The notes beneath the pieces are model-generated. The model searched no databases. It saw only the letters and a list, made by a program, of their open reading frames with translations, and was not told the DNA's origin. The position numbers and the translations under genes are program-made. From contig CAMDWT010000016.1 of assembly GCA_945877505.1 (NCBI GenBank), positions 1-41,241 of the forward strand: a DNA stretch of 41,241 nucleotides, written 5' to 3'. The DNA is from Crenothrix polyspora (GTDB lineage Bacteria; Pseudomonadota; Gammaproteobacteria; Methylococcales; Methylomonadaceae). Of this stretch, positions 7,373 to 16,696 are shown piece by piece; the stretch's first letter is position 1; the number at the start of each line of letters is the position of its first letter.

Positions 7373-10137
7373 ATCGAGTATTAGAGCCAGAACTAATGGA
7401 AGATGATGCCCAGATAAAAGCCTATGCAGCCGCTGATTTTGAAATTCCACATAACAACTTAATAGAACATTTAAAATCGTTTATTAAAAATACTGAATTT
7501 AGTGGCACAGCACTCGATTTAGGTTGTGGTCCAGGCGACATCACCAGGCGTTTTGCAAACGCTTTCCCCTTAAGTAAAGTACATGCCGTTGACGGCTCCT
7601 TACCCATGTTGATGCATGCTAAAGCGGCATTACCTAAGGACCTATCAACACGAATTTCTTATCTAGAAGGTAAGTTGCCGGATGTCACATTACCGCAATC
7701 AAGTTATGAGATAATTTTCAGTAATAGTTTATTGCATCACTTACCTAATCCTCAGGCGCTTTGGCAGACCATAAAGAAATACAGTCGCCCAGGCACCTAT
7801 ATTATCATTATGGATTTAGTACGCCCCCCTTCAATTGAAGCGGCAAAGATGATGGTTGACACTTATGCAAGCCAAGAACCTGAAATATTAAAACGAGATT
7901 TTTATCACTCTTTACTGGCTGCCTTTAGTATTAAAGAAATTACGGCACAATTAGTTGAAGCGGGTTTAAATTTACATATTATACAAACCAGTGATCGACA
8001 TATCTTAATTACAGGCAAAATGCCCGAAAGTTTAAGGACTAAAATGGACCCCATCAACAGCGCTGAAACACCAAACCTTAACAATCCAGAACTCTATATT
8101 AATCGAGACATCAGCTTGTTGGAATTTAATAAACGGGTTCTCGCTCAGGCTAAGAATGAAGACGTTCCTTTACTGGAAAGGCTTAATTATTTATGTATCT
8201 CGTGTTCAAATCTGGATGAATTTTTTGAAGTTCGCGTTGCCAGTGTTCTTGAAATGGTGGCTATTGATCCAAAAGCCATTGGTCCCGATGGCTTAACCCC
8301 CAAGGAACAATTAGAACAAATTTCTATTCATGCGCATAAATTGGTAGAAGAACAATATAAAGTCCTTAATGAAGTCTTAATTCCCAAACTCAATGATGAA
8401 AACATTCGCTTTATACGCCGTCATAACTGGAATGAAGCCCAACAAAAATGGCTAGAAAACTATTTCAATAATGAGTTACTCCCGATTTTAACCCCTGTAG
8501 GCCTCGATTCCGCCCATCCTTTCCCTCGCATACTCAACAAAAGTTTAAATTTCATTATTTCTTTAACCGGTAAAGATGCGTTTGGCAGAAATAGTGGTCG
8601 CGCTATTTTACAAGCACCTAGAGCTTTACCCCGCGTCATTCAACTTCCCCCTGACGAAACCCAAAGCGGCCCTAGCGATTTTGTTTTTTTATCCTCGATT
8701 CTTCATGCTTTTGTTAATGAGTTATTTCATGGTATGACTGTAAAAGGTTGTTATCAATTTAGGGTAACCCGAAACAGTGATTTTTTTGTTGATGATGATG
8801 CGATTGATGATTTATTACTGGCCGTTCAAGGCGAACTGGCTATGCGTAACTACGGCGATGAAGTTCGTTTAGAAATCGATGCTGCCTGCCCAGATGACAC
8901 GGTAAACTTTTTATTAGAGCGCTTTGAGATGAACCGAGATCGACTATTCTTGGTCGATGGCCCTGTCAATCTTAACCGAATCCAAGAAATGAATGGTCTA
9001 GTCGACCGACCTGACCTTAAGTTCCCCGCGTTTAAACCCAGTACGCAACCTCAACTCGCACGTAATAAAGATATATTTGCCGCCATTAGACGCCATGATA
9101 TTTTACTCCATCATCCCTTCGAATCTTTTTCGCCCGTTGTGGAGTTTTTACGTCAGGCAGCCGCGGCACCTGAAGTCATTGCCATTAAACAAACACTTTA
9201 CCGTACCGGTGCAGATTCACCCATCGTTGGCGCGTTGATAAGAGCGGCCCGTGCGGGTAAAGAAGTCACCGTTGTTATTGAGTTAAGAGCTCGCTTTGAT
9301 GAAAAAGCCAATATTGACTTAGCCTCTAAACTACAAGAAGCAGCCGTCCACGTGGTTTATGGCGTCGTGGGTTATAAAACGCATGCCAAAATGTGCTTAG
9401 TCTTACGTAGAGAAGGTGATGAGTTACGCAATTATGTGCATTTAGGAACAGGAAACTATCATCCTAAAACAGCTCAACTCTACACTGATTATGGTTTATT
9501 TTCTTGCAACAAAGAATTAGGTGAAGATGTTAGACGCGTTTTTGCTCAGTTAACTAGCTTAGGTAAAGTAACGCAATTAAATAAACTACTGCAGTCGCCA
9601 TTTACCTTGCATAAAGGTTTACTTGAAAAAATTGAACGCGAAATAACCCACGCCAAAAACGGCAAACCCGCCAAAATCATTATTCAAGTCAATGCTATTG
9701 TTGAAGAACAAGCGATACAAGCACTCTATCGAGCCTCTCAAGCAGGCGTTCAAGTAAAACTAATTGTTCGAGGTATTTGCTGCTTAAGACCTGGAATACC
9801 GGGTATTTCTGAAAACATAGAAGTTCGTGCCATTATCGGACGATTTCTGGAGCATGCCCGGATATATGCCTTTGCCAACGGAGGCAATCAAGAAGTTTAT
9901 GCGTCCAGTGCTGATTTAATGAATCGCAACATGTTCAGGCGCGTAGAAATTTGCTTCCCTATTGAAAGCAAACGGCTCTATAACCGTATCTTGCATGATC
10001 TTGATTTATATCTAAAAGACAACACACAAGCGTGGTTGTTACAGCCAGATGGTTGCTATCTACAATTATTAAACACCTCCAATGAAGCCCCCATCCAAGC
10101 ACAAACGTTAATACTTAATGAATTACAGGTGCCTTAA
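7369..10137 (+). CDS. ppk1: Class I methyltransferase fused in frame to polyphosphate kinase 1
   Basis: One frame of 922 residues joins two complete domains. Residues about 1-220 form a SAM-dependent methyltransferase with motif I ALDLGCGPGDITRRFA, the acidic VHAVDGSL after strand 2, and FSNSLLHHLPNP. Residues 226-922 are a full-length polyphosphate kinase 1: INRDISLLEFNKRVL, HHPFESFSPVVEFL, IELRARFDEKANID, and the catalytic histidines His672 (KTHAKM, equivalent to E. coli His435) and His691 (YVHLGTGNYHPKTA, equivalent to His454, with the same 19-residue spacing). PPK1 makes polyphosphate reversibly from ATP. An in-frame ATG at 8044 (Met226) follows AAGGA by 5 bases, so a free 697-residue PPK1 could also be made. 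The gene overlaps its neighbours by ATGA at the start and TAATG at the end. The methyltransferase substrate is unknown. Confidence 0.9.
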   Translation: MNRVLEPELMEDDAQIKAYAAADFEIPHNNLIEHLKSFIKNTEFSGTALDLGCGPGDITRRFANAFPLSKVHAVDGSLPMLMHAKAALPKDLSTRISYLEGKLPDVTLPQSSYEIIFSNSLLHHLPNPQALWQTIKKYSRPGTYIIIMDLVRPPSIEAAKMMVDTYASQEPEILKRDFYHSLLAAFSIKEITAQLVEAGLNLHIIQTSDRHILITGKMPESLRTKMDPINSAETPNLNNPELYINRDISLLEFNKRVLAQAKNEDVPLLERLNYLCISCSNLDEFFEVRVASVLEMVAIDPKAIGPDGLTPKEQLEQISIHAHKLVEEQYKVLNEVLIPKLNDENIRFIRRHNWNEAQQKWLENYFNNELLPILTPVGLDSAHPFPRILNKSLNFIISLTGKDAFGRNSGRAILQAPRALPRVIQLPPDETQSGPSDFVFLSSILHAFVNELFHGMTVKGCYQFRVTRNSDFFVDDDAIDDLLLAVQGELAMRNYGDEVRLEIDAACPDDTVNFLLERFEMNRDRLFLVDGPVNLNRIQEMNGLVDRPDLKFPAFKPSTQPQLARNKDIFAAIRRHDILLHHPFESFSPVVEFLRQAAAAPEVIAIKQTLYRTGADSPIVGALIRAARAGKEVTVVIELRARFDEKANIDLASKLQEAAVHVVYGVVGYKTHAKMCLVLRREGDELRNYVHLGTGNYHPKTAQLYTDYGLFSCNKELGEDVRRVFAQLTSLGKVTQLNKLLQSPFTLHKGLLEKIEREITHAKNGKPAKIIIQVNAIVEEQAIQALYRASQAGVQVKLIVRGICCLRPGIPGISENIEVRAIIGRFLEHARIYAFANGGNQEVYASSADLMNRNMFRRVEICFPIESKRLYNRILHDLDLYLKDNTQAWLLQPDGCYLQLLNTSNEAPIQAQTLILNELQVP
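8034..8046 (+). promoter_or_regulatory. Internal Shine-Dalgarno and start codon for a free PPK1
   Basis: AAGGA at 8034-8038 stands 5 bases before the in-frame ATG at 8044-8046, exactly at the domain boundary between methyltransferase and PPK1. The placement is near ideal, and several other starts in this window lack a comparable site. It may be a relic of the unfused ancestor or an active second start. Confidence 0.5.
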
Positions 10138-10670
10138 TGACGACCATCGCTGACATTGCTCAATTAGGTGCAAAAGTACTCCGGTTAACGGCTGAACCCA
10201 TCACTGATATTGAAAGTTTAGAAACACAGCAACTTATTAAAACACTACAAGACACCCTTGCGTCAACACAGGGTGTCGGCATTGCTGCGCCTCAAATTAG
10301 CGTGTCAAAACAACTCATTATTATTGCTTCACGCCCTTCTAATCGTTACCCGCACGCGCCTTTAATGGAGCCTACTGTTATGATTAATCCTAGCTTTAAG
10401 GCTTTATCAACGTTAACAGAAAAAGACTGGGAAGGTTGTTTAAGTATTCCAGGCATCCGCGCACTAGTCCCACGTTATAAAAGCATTAAAATCAACTATA
10501 CAAACACGCAAGGTCAACACCTTGAAAACGAATTAGAAGGCTTTGTAGCAAGAGTTTTTCAGCATGAATTTGATCATCTCGAAGGAACCGTTTATTTAGA
10601 CAGGGTTGAAAATAACCGCGATATTTTTTCTGAAAGTGAGTACTTTAAAGCGATAAGCCCTCAAATTTAA
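10137..10670 (+). CDS. def: Peptide deformylase
   Basis: This 177-residue metalloenzyme removes the formyl group from nascent N-terminal formyl-methionine. All three family motifs are present: GVGIAAPQI, EGCLSIPG with metal ligand Cys101, and QHEFDHLEG with His143, Glu144 and His147 of the HEXXH zinc/iron site. Length is typical. It starts at the last base of the upstream stop codon (TAATG at 10135-10139), so it is translationally coupled to the methyltransferase-PPK1 gene. The usual fmt partner is not next to it, so this may be an additional deformylase rather than the def-fmt copy. Confidence 0.93.
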   Translation: MTTIADIAQLGAKVLRLTAEPITDIESLETQQLIKTLQDTLASTQGVGIAAPQISVSKQLIIIASRPSNRYPHAPLMEPTVMINPSFKALSTLTEKDWEGCLSIPGIRALVPRYKSIKINYTNTQGQHLENELEGFVARVFQHEFDHLEGTVYLDRVENNRDIFSESEYFKAISPQI

Positions 10671-10674
10671 ACGC

Positions 10675-10986
10675 ATGAACTGGTCCGTCTATATCATACT
10701 TTGTTCCGACAACAGTTTATACACGGGCATTACTGTCGACATTTCTAAACGTTATCAGCAACATGCCAGCGGACAAGGCGCAAAATATTTTCGGGGCCGC
10801 CAACCCCAAAAACTGGTTTACCTAGAGGCCGGTCACAACCGAAGCTCTGCAACTAAACGAGAAATGTCTCTAAAAAAATTATCTCGAAAAGATAAAACCA
10901 CGCTTATCGACTCAACACACAATACTATTAACTCACTACTGCATTGTGAAGGCTTAGATAAAACCTTTACAATATCGGCGTTATAA
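10675..10986 (+). CDS. GIY-YIG nuclease superfamily protein (YhbQ/UPF0213-like)
   Basis: This small 103-residue protein is a single GIY-YIG domain: VYIILCSDNSLYTGITVDISKRYQQH carries the paired motif and the downstream Arg, followed by GAKYFRGRQPQKLVY and the Glu in ATKREMSLKKLS. E. coli YhbQ-type members are small DNA-acting proteins whose biological role is not firmly set. It starts 4 bases after the deformylase stop codon, in the same operon. The last 20 or so residues after the KKLSRKDK segment are not conserved family sequence as far as I can judge. Confidence 0.88.
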   Translation: MNWSVYIILCSDNSLYTGITVDISKRYQQHASGQGAKYFRGRQPQKLVYLEAGHNRSSATKREMSLKKLSRKDKTTLIDSTHNTINSLLHCEGLDKTFTISAL

Positions 10987-11025
10987 CTAATCCTCCCTTT
11001 TTACCCTTCAAGTAATCGCCCTAAA

Positions 11026-11778
11026 ATGAATCAATCAATTATCTATGCTCTCGATTTTGATGGTGTTATCTGTGATAGCGCTGTAGAAACGGGTATGACC
11101 GGCTGGAAAGCGGCCTGCACTCTTTGGAACGACATGCCAACGGTACTTCCACAGGGTATCATTGAACAATTTCGACAAGTAAGACCCATCATAGAAACAG
11201 GCTACGAAGCTATATTAGCGATGCGTTTACTCTATCTAAACGAGTCTGTTGACAGCCTTTACATCGACTATAACGCTAAAATAGAAACCTTATTATCACA
11301 AGCTCAATTAACAACCGATGCGCTAAAAAAACTGTTTGGTGAAACGCGAGATACGTGGATAGAAGACGACTTGACTGACTGGATAAATATGAACCCGCTG
11401 TTTACGGATATCGCAAGTAAGTTACAAGCACTTGGGCAACACTGTATTTGGTATGTCGTCACGACCAAACAAGAGCGCTTTGTTAAGCAGATCCTAAAAG
11501 CTAATTCGATTGAGCTCTCTGGTGAGCTGATTTATGGACTGGATCGTCAAATGAATAAAGTAGCGGTATTAGCCGAACTTTTAAAAAAGCATCCAGAGCC
11601 TACGATTTATTTTGTTGAAGATCGCTTACCAACCCTGTTAAGTGTCTTAAATACGCCAGAACTCAATAGCATTAAATTGATTTTTGCTTTGTGGGGTTAT
11701 AATACCGCTGAAGATAAAATCCATGCCGCACAACAACCCCTCACCTCGCAATCGCTAAGCGATTTCCTGACGCTCTAG
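11026..11778 (+). CDS. HAD-superfamily hydrolase
   Basis: This 250-residue protein begins with HAD motif I, YALDFDGVICDS, with nucleophile Asp10 and acid/base Asp12, followed by an alpha-helical cap and a core with YVVTTKQERF (motif II Thr) and YFVEDRLPTLL (motif IV acidic residues). This points to a phosphatase- or phosphoglycolate-phosphatase-like enzyme; the substrate cannot be told. It is 39 bases downstream of the GIY-YIG gene and 59 bases upstream of pgaB on the same strand, so it may be part of the same transcript. Confidence 0.85.
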   Translation: MNQSIIYALDFDGVICDSAVETGMTGWKAACTLWNDMPTVLPQGIIEQFRQVRPIIETGYEAILAMRLLYLNESVDSLYIDYNAKIETLLSQAQLTTDALKKLFGETRDTWIEDDLTDWINMNPLFTDIASKLQALGQHCIWYVVTTKQERFVKQILKANSIELSGELIYGLDRQMNKVAVLAELLKKHPEPTIYFVEDRLPTLLSVLNTPELNSIKLIFALWGYNTAEDKIHAAQQPLTSQSLSDFLTL

Positions 11779-11837
11779 CCCTCTTCTCTTCGACACCCAT
11801 CTGGCCTTCTACCCACTCATTATTTCAACGAAATTTC

Positions 11838-13778
11838 ATGATCTTTTTGCCATCGGTTAACGCCATCCGCCCCTTACATAAATTCAAATTATTTGTTTTT
11901 TTTATTGTGTTTATGGGGCCTGTATCCGCTAGTGAACATCACTTTCTGGTGCTTAACTATCACGATATCGTCGGTGCAGAAGGTGCTAAACCGCCTTTTA
12001 ACTCAATGGATGTGAGTGTTGATCATTTTGAAGAACACTTAAGCTGGTTAAAACAAAACCATTACCAAATCATCAGTGTTCAAGATGTTTTTGATGCCGC
12101 CGCCGGTAAAATTGAATTACCCGCTAAAGGTGCGTTATTAACCTTCGATGATGGTTATCAAAGTTTTTACACACGAGTCTATCCCTTATTAAAAAAATAT
12201 CATTACTCCGCCACCCTCGCTTTAGTGGGCACATGGATGGACGGCAACGTGACCGCCAATGACCCTGGCAAACCTTTACTGACATGGACTCAAGTCAGAG
12301 AGCTACAACAATCTGGTTTAGTTGAAATTGCATCGCACAGTTATGATCTGCATAAAGGTCTAATCGGCAATCCTCAAGGTAACACACAAGCCGCGGCCGT
12401 GACTCGCCTCTATGATGACCCTATGCTAGTTTATGAAACTAACGATGATTATCTAAAGCGCATACAAAAAGAACTCCTAAAAAGCGCCGAATTTATCTTT
12501 CAACATGTCGGCATAAGACCTCGTGTAATGGTTTGGCCTTATGGAGAATATAATCAGCTAACCGTACAAGCAGCACGTGAAGCTGGCATGCCCATGACAA
12601 TGGGCTTGATGGATGGTTTTAATACCTTGGCTAACATAAGCATTCTCAAACGATTAATCTTGGTTGATAACCCTGATTTAAAGCAATTTGCAGAAATCGT
12701 CACCCATCTGCGTAATAATCGCCCTTTACGAATAGCGCATCTGGACATGGATTATCTTTATGATAACGATCCCGTGCAAATGGAGCATAACCTAGATAGT
12801 GCTATCCAACGCATTAAAGACATGCACATTACTAGCGTTTATTTACAAGCTTATGCCGATCCTGACGGTGATGGAAATGCCAATGCCTTATATTTTCCAA
12901 ATCGCCATTTGCCCGTAAAACAAGATTTGTTTAATCGTGTTGCTTGGCAATTAAAAAATGTAGCGCGTGTAAAAGTTTATGCATGGTTACCTATTATGGC
13001 TTATCAAGGTAAGGTGCCGGAATCATGGTATGTGCAAGAATGGCGCGACAACAAAGCACAAAAGTCTAGCCATATTTACACACGACTTTCACCGTTTAAT
13101 CCTGAAGCGCGCCAATATATTGCCGAAATTTATGAAGATTTAGCCATTCACTGTAACTTTGATGGCCTGCTATTTCATGATGATGGCATTTTATCCGATT
13201 ATGAAGATGTCTCTCCTTTAGCGCTAACTTATAGCAAAGACGTCTGGGGGCTTTCTGACCAATTCGAACAGTTACATAAAACCAGCAAAATGCGACTGGC
13301 TTGGGCCCAACATAAAACCGAACTCATCAACCAATTTACCGATGAGTTGACTAGCCGAGTCCGCATCTATAGACCGGACATCAAAACCGCTAGAAATTTT
13401 TATGCCTTGCCTTTATTAAAACCTTATAGCGAAGAATGGTATGCACAATCTTTTCAGTCTTTTTTAGCGCATTATGATTACGTTGCTATTGAAGCTATGC
13501 CGTTTATGGAAGAAGCAAAAAAACCAACGCAATGGTTAACTCAACTCGTACAAGCCGCCGCTAAATATCCTGATGGCCTTAAAAAAACCGTCTTCGAGTT
13601 ACAGGCTGTAGACTGGAAAAATCAACAAAAAATACCGATGCCCGTCTTTATTGAGCAACTTGAGTTATTGAAAAAACTAGGGGTTAAGCATATAGGATAT
13701 TATCCTGATAACGTCTTTGAAGATCAGCCGCGTCTAAAAGATTTACAGGAACATTTTTCACTACCTGTAGCGCCTTAA
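11838..13778 (+). CDS. pgaB: Poly-beta-1,6-N-acetylglucosamine N-deacetylase PgaB
   Basis: This 646-residue, two-domain protein has a signal-like hydrophobic segment (about 15-32, KLFVFFIVFMGPVSAS). It is followed by a NodB-type polysaccharide deacetylase domain with LTFDDGYQSF (metal Asp) and EIASHSYDLHKG (His ligands). A C-terminal glycoside-hydrolase-like domain contains AHLDMDYLYDNDP, YLQAYADPDGDGNANALYFP and LLFHDDG. PgaB deacetylates PNAG in the periplasm before export, needed for biofilm matrix. E. coli PgaB is a lipoprotein; here no lipobox Cys follows the hydrophobic segment. The gene is followed by pgaC and pgaD. The outer membrane porin gene pgaA, usually just upstream, is absent and a HAD gene occupies its place. 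Confidence 0.93.
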   Translation: MIFLPSVNAIRPLHKFKLFVFFIVFMGPVSASEHHFLVLNYHDIVGAEGAKPPFNSMDVSVDHFEEHLSWLKQNHYQIISVQDVFDAAAGKIELPAKGALLTFDDGYQSFYTRVYPLLKKYHYSATLALVGTWMDGNVTANDPGKPLLTWTQVRELQQSGLVEIASHSYDLHKGLIGNPQGNTQAAAVTRLYDDPMLVYETNDDYLKRIQKELLKSAEFIFQHVGIRPRVMVWPYGEYNQLTVQAAREAGMPMTMGLMDGFNTLANISILKRLILVDNPDLKQFAEIVTHLRNNRPLRIAHLDMDYLYDNDPVQMEHNLDSAIQRIKDMHITSVYLQAYADPDGDGNANALYFPNRHLPVKQDLFNRVAWQLKNVARVKVYAWLPIMAYQGKVPESWYVQEWRDNKAQKSSHIYTRLSPFNPEARQYIAEIYEDLAIHCNFDGLLFHDDGILSDYEDVSPLALTYSKDVWGLSDQFEQLHKTSKMRLAWAQHKTELINQFTDELTSRVRIYRPDIKTARNFYALPLLKPYSEEWYAQSFQSFLAHYDYVAIEAMPFMEEAKKPTQWLTQLVQAAAKYPDGLKKTVFELQAVDWKNQQKIPMPVFIEQLELLKKLGVKHIGYYPDNVFEDQPRLKDLQEHFSLPVAP

Positions 13779-13823
13779 CTTAAAGCATTATCTTTCCGTA
13801 TTCGCCTGACTCTTTAAAAAATC

Positions 13824-15152
13824 ATGAATTTTTCATTACCCAACCTGAGCATCGTGTTATTAGACGCTTGGCAGCAAGTTCTTTCTCTATGGGCACCGAT
13901 AGACGCCAGCATCGAAGGCTTTATTTATTATTATCCGTTGTTCATGGCTTACATCTGGATGTTTGGCGCTATTATTTTTTATATTCGTTTTGAATGGCGT
14001 CAGCAAGGTAATGCCGACCACCTGCCCAATTTAAAGGAATATCCGCCTGTTTCTATTTTAATTCCTTGCTATAACGAAGCCGATAATATTCGTGAAACCA
14101 TCGCTATTTTAGCCAGACAAAAATATCCTGCGTTTGAGATTATCGCTATAAATGATGGGAGTAAAGATAACACTTTATCAATATTACAAGACTTAGCCGA
14201 GCAATACCCACTATTACGCGTCATCAATCTTCATACCAATCAAGGCAAAGCGATGGGGTTACGCACTGGCGCCTTATTAGCTAACAATGACATATTAATT
14301 TGCATTGACGGTGATGCGCTTTTAGCGCCCGAAGCCATTGCCTGGATGGTTCGCCATTTTCTTGATAACCCGTTGGTCGGTGCCGTCACCGGAAACCCCC
14401 GAATACGCAATCGCTCAACCCTCTTAGGTCGAATTCAAGTAGGTGAGTTTTCCGCCATTGTGGGCATGATTAAGCGAGCACAACGCTCTTACGGAAAAGT
14501 CTTCACAGTATCGGGTGTTATTGCTGCATTCCGTAAATCTGCGCTTCATGATGTAGGCTATTGGAGCAATGACATGGTCACCGAAGATATTGATATTAGT
14601 TGGAAATTACAACTGGCAGGCTGGTCTATCTATTTTGAACCTAATGCCCTGTGCTGGGTACTCATGCCAGAAACACTAAGTGGTTTATGGAAGCAAAGAG
14701 CCCGCTGGGCACAAGGTGGAACAGAAGTATTACTACGCTATTTTCATGCCATATTTCGCTGGTCTGCACGGGGGATGTGGCTATTGTATGGCGAATGCTT
14801 AATCAGTATTGTTTGGGCCTTTTTAATACTCGTGCATTTACTTTATATCCCTTTAGAGTTAATGACCGAATCGACTAATCAATCACTCCATGATTTAAGC
14901 CCCAGTTGGACGAGCATGTTGCTCAGTATGACGTGCTTGATGCAATTTGGCGTCAGTTTATTTATAGATTCGCATTATGAATCGCGTACTGGGGGCGTTG
15001 CCCGATATTATTATTGGATGGTGTGGTATCCAATTGTTTATTGGCTTATTAATGTAGGGACTACCCTTGTGGGATCGGTGATCGCTGTCACAAAAAAACG
15101 GGGTAAAAGAGCCGTGTGGGTCACTGTTGATCGAGGTTTACGTCACAAATGA
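13824..15152 (+). CDS. pgaC: Poly-beta-1,6-N-acetylglucosamine synthase PgaC (family 2 glycosyltransferase)
   Basis: This 442-residue inner-membrane processive glycosyltransferase has one N-terminal transmembrane segment (about 34-54), a cytoplasmic GT-A domain and C-terminal membrane helices. Catalytic motifs are visible: ISILIPCYNEADN-like start (PVSILIPCYNEADNI), AINDGSKDNT, CIDGDALLAPEA (DXD-like), VTEDIDISWKL and KQRARWAQGG (the Q/RXXRW signature of cellulose/chitin-type synthases). It polymerises UDP-GlcNAc into PNAG and exports it together with PgaD. It lies 45 bases after pgaB and overlaps pgaD by ATGA (15149-15152). Confidence 0.94.
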   Translation: MNFSLPNLSIVLLDAWQQVLSLWAPIDASIEGFIYYYPLFMAYIWMFGAIIFYIRFEWRQQGNADHLPNLKEYPPVSILIPCYNEADNIRETIAILARQKYPAFEIIAINDGSKDNTLSILQDLAEQYPLLRVINLHTNQGKAMGLRTGALLANNDILICIDGDALLAPEAIAWMVRHFLDNPLVGAVTGNPRIRNRSTLLGRIQVGEFSAIVGMIKRAQRSYGKVFTVSGVIAAFRKSALHDVGYWSNDMVTEDIDISWKLQLAGWSIYFEPNALCWVLMPETLSGLWKQRARWAQGGTEVLLRYFHAIFRWSARGMWLLYGECLISIVWAFLILVHLLYIPLELMTESTNQSLHDLSPSWTSMLLSMTCLMQFGVSLFIDSHYESRTGGVARYYYWMVWYPIVYWLINVGTTLVGSVIAVTKKRGKRAVWVTVDRGLRHK

Positions 15153-15598
15153 AGAGCTACATTATCAATGCTCCACATTTACAAAGTCTGCAAAAAAGAG
15201 TGGGCGCGTTATTTGCTTGGGCTATTTGCTGGGTGATGTGGATTTATTTATTAATTCCCTTGGTCACTCTCAGCAACTGGGTTTTAGGCGACAAAAAATT
15301 AATCAACCAAATGCGCTGGTTTGGTGGTTATAAAAGTTTGCTAGAACTGATGCAAATATACCTTATGAGCTTATTGATTATGATGGGGCTTTGGCTACTG
15401 TGGATTGCCTATCGCCTACTAACTAAGCCAAGCAATTCCTCGTCAACCCCTAAAAAGGTCAGTGATGAAGCCTTATGCGCTTTTTATCACGTAAAAATAG
15501 AGGACTTACCGTCCTGTCGAAAAGCGACAATGATTACGGTCTTTTTTGATGCTGACGGACACATTATTAAGCTTGAGCCTCATAAGCCACTAGCGTAA
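15149..15598 (+). CDS. pgaD: PNAG synthase accessory subunit PgaD
   Basis: This 149-residue membrane protein has two hydrophobic segments (about 20-45 and 67-90) and a short C-terminal cytoplasmic region. This is the layout of PgaD, which binds PgaC and in E. coli takes part in cyclic-di-GMP sensing. Sequence conservation is low, so the call rests on size, topology and position directly after pgaC (ATGA overlap). Its last 9 bases overlap the convergent alr gene. Confidence 0.82.
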   Translation: MKSYIINAPHLQSLQKRVGALFAWAICWVMWIYLLIPLVTLSNWVLGDKKLINQMRWFGGYKSLLELMQIYLMSLLIMMGLWLLWIAYRLLTKPSNSSSTPKKVSDEALCAFYHVKIEDLPSCRKATMITVFFDADGHIIKLEPHKPLA

Positions 15599-16696
15599 GT
15601 CTGACTTCTCAACAATCTGTACTCGCTGCGTGACACCACAAACTAAGGTATAGGGAATAGTGTCAGCTGCTAACGCTATTTCTTCAACAGGTAAACCCTC
15701 GCCCCATAAAGTTACCGTATCTCCCGGCTTTGCCAGCGGTTGTGTCGCTAAGTCAACAGTAATCATATCCATAGAAACCCTACCAATCAACGGGACGCGC
15801 TGACCATTAACTAATATTGGCGTTCCAGCCTTAGCATAACGTGGATAGCCATCACCATAACCGATAGCAACCACTCCAAGCAGGGTTGGCTTCTCACACA
15901 CCCACGTGCCCGAATAGCCCACTTTATCACCCACATCTAGCGACTTAACGGCAATCAAGCGCGAGTGTAATTCCATAATAGGCTTTAACCCTAACTGTTC
16001 ACCCGTCCTATCTAAAAAAGGTGAAATACCATATAACATGACACCCGGCCTCACCCAATCACTTAAGGCTTCATGCCACGCTAAAATACCGGCAGAATTT
16101 GCAATACTACACTCACTGCCCGTTTGAAGCGCCAACGTCATCGTGGCAAGCGTCTCCTTAAACCGCTTAATTTGTGTGTGTGTCGTGTCATCCTTAAGAT
16201 CATCCGCATTAGCTAAATGCGTCATTAAATTAATCGGCTGTTTAATAATTGAACATTGCGTTAACCGTTGATAAATTGCGTCAAATTCCTTAGCCTTAAA
16301 GCCTAAACGATTCATGCCCGTATCCAGTTTCAACCAAATAGCACAAACGCCCTGCTCTTTTCGTTGCTCAAGAATATCTACCTGAACCGCTGAATGCACC
16401 ACGGCATCCAAGTGATACGCCAGTAACGCTTCAAACTCTTCAAGACAAGTAAAGCCCTCTAATACCGCAATTCGTTTTGTAATGCCGGCCTTACGTAAAC
16501 GAATCCCCTCATCCACACGCGCCACCGCAAAAGCATCTGCCGAGGCTAAAACCTCAGCAATACGCAATAAACCATGCCCATATCCATTCGCCTTAATAAC
16601 CGCCATAATCTTTGCCTCTGGCGCACAACGCCTCACCACGGCTAGGTTATGCGCCACCGCATCCAAATTCAAAACGGCGTAGGCGGCGGGGATCAT
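15590..16696 (-). CDS. alr: Alanine racemase
   Basis: This 368-residue PLP enzyme interconverts L- and D-alanine for peptidoglycan. The cofactor lysine is Lys35 in AVIKANGYGHG. Other family features are LKLDTGMNRLGF, NSAGILAW, VRPGVMLYGISPF, the catalytic Tyr in VGYSGTWVC, VAIGYGDGYPR and GRVSMDMITVDL. Length is normal. The ATG overlaps the dnaB stop by ATGA (16693-16696), the common dnaB-alr order. The 3' end overlaps pgaD by 9 bases in convergent orientation, with no terminator visible between them. Confidence 0.96.
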   Translation of the reverse strand: MIPAAYAVLNLDAVAHNLAVVRRCAPEAKIMAVIKANGYGHGLLRIAEVLASADAFAVARVDEGIRLRKAGITKRIAVLEGFTCLEEFEALLAYHLDAVVHSAVQVDILEQRKEQGVCAIWLKLDTGMNRLGFKAKEFDAIYQRLTQCSIIKQPINLMTHLANADDLKDDTTHTQIKRFKETLATMTLALQTGSECSIANSAGILAWHEALSDWVRPGVMLYGISPFLDRTGEQLGLKPIMELHSRLIAVKSLDVGDKVGYSGTWVCEKPTLLGVVAIGYGDGYPRYAKAGTPILVNGQRVPLIGRVSMDMITVDLATQPLAKPGDTVTLWGEGLPVEEIALAADTIPYTLVCGVTQRVQIVEKSDLR

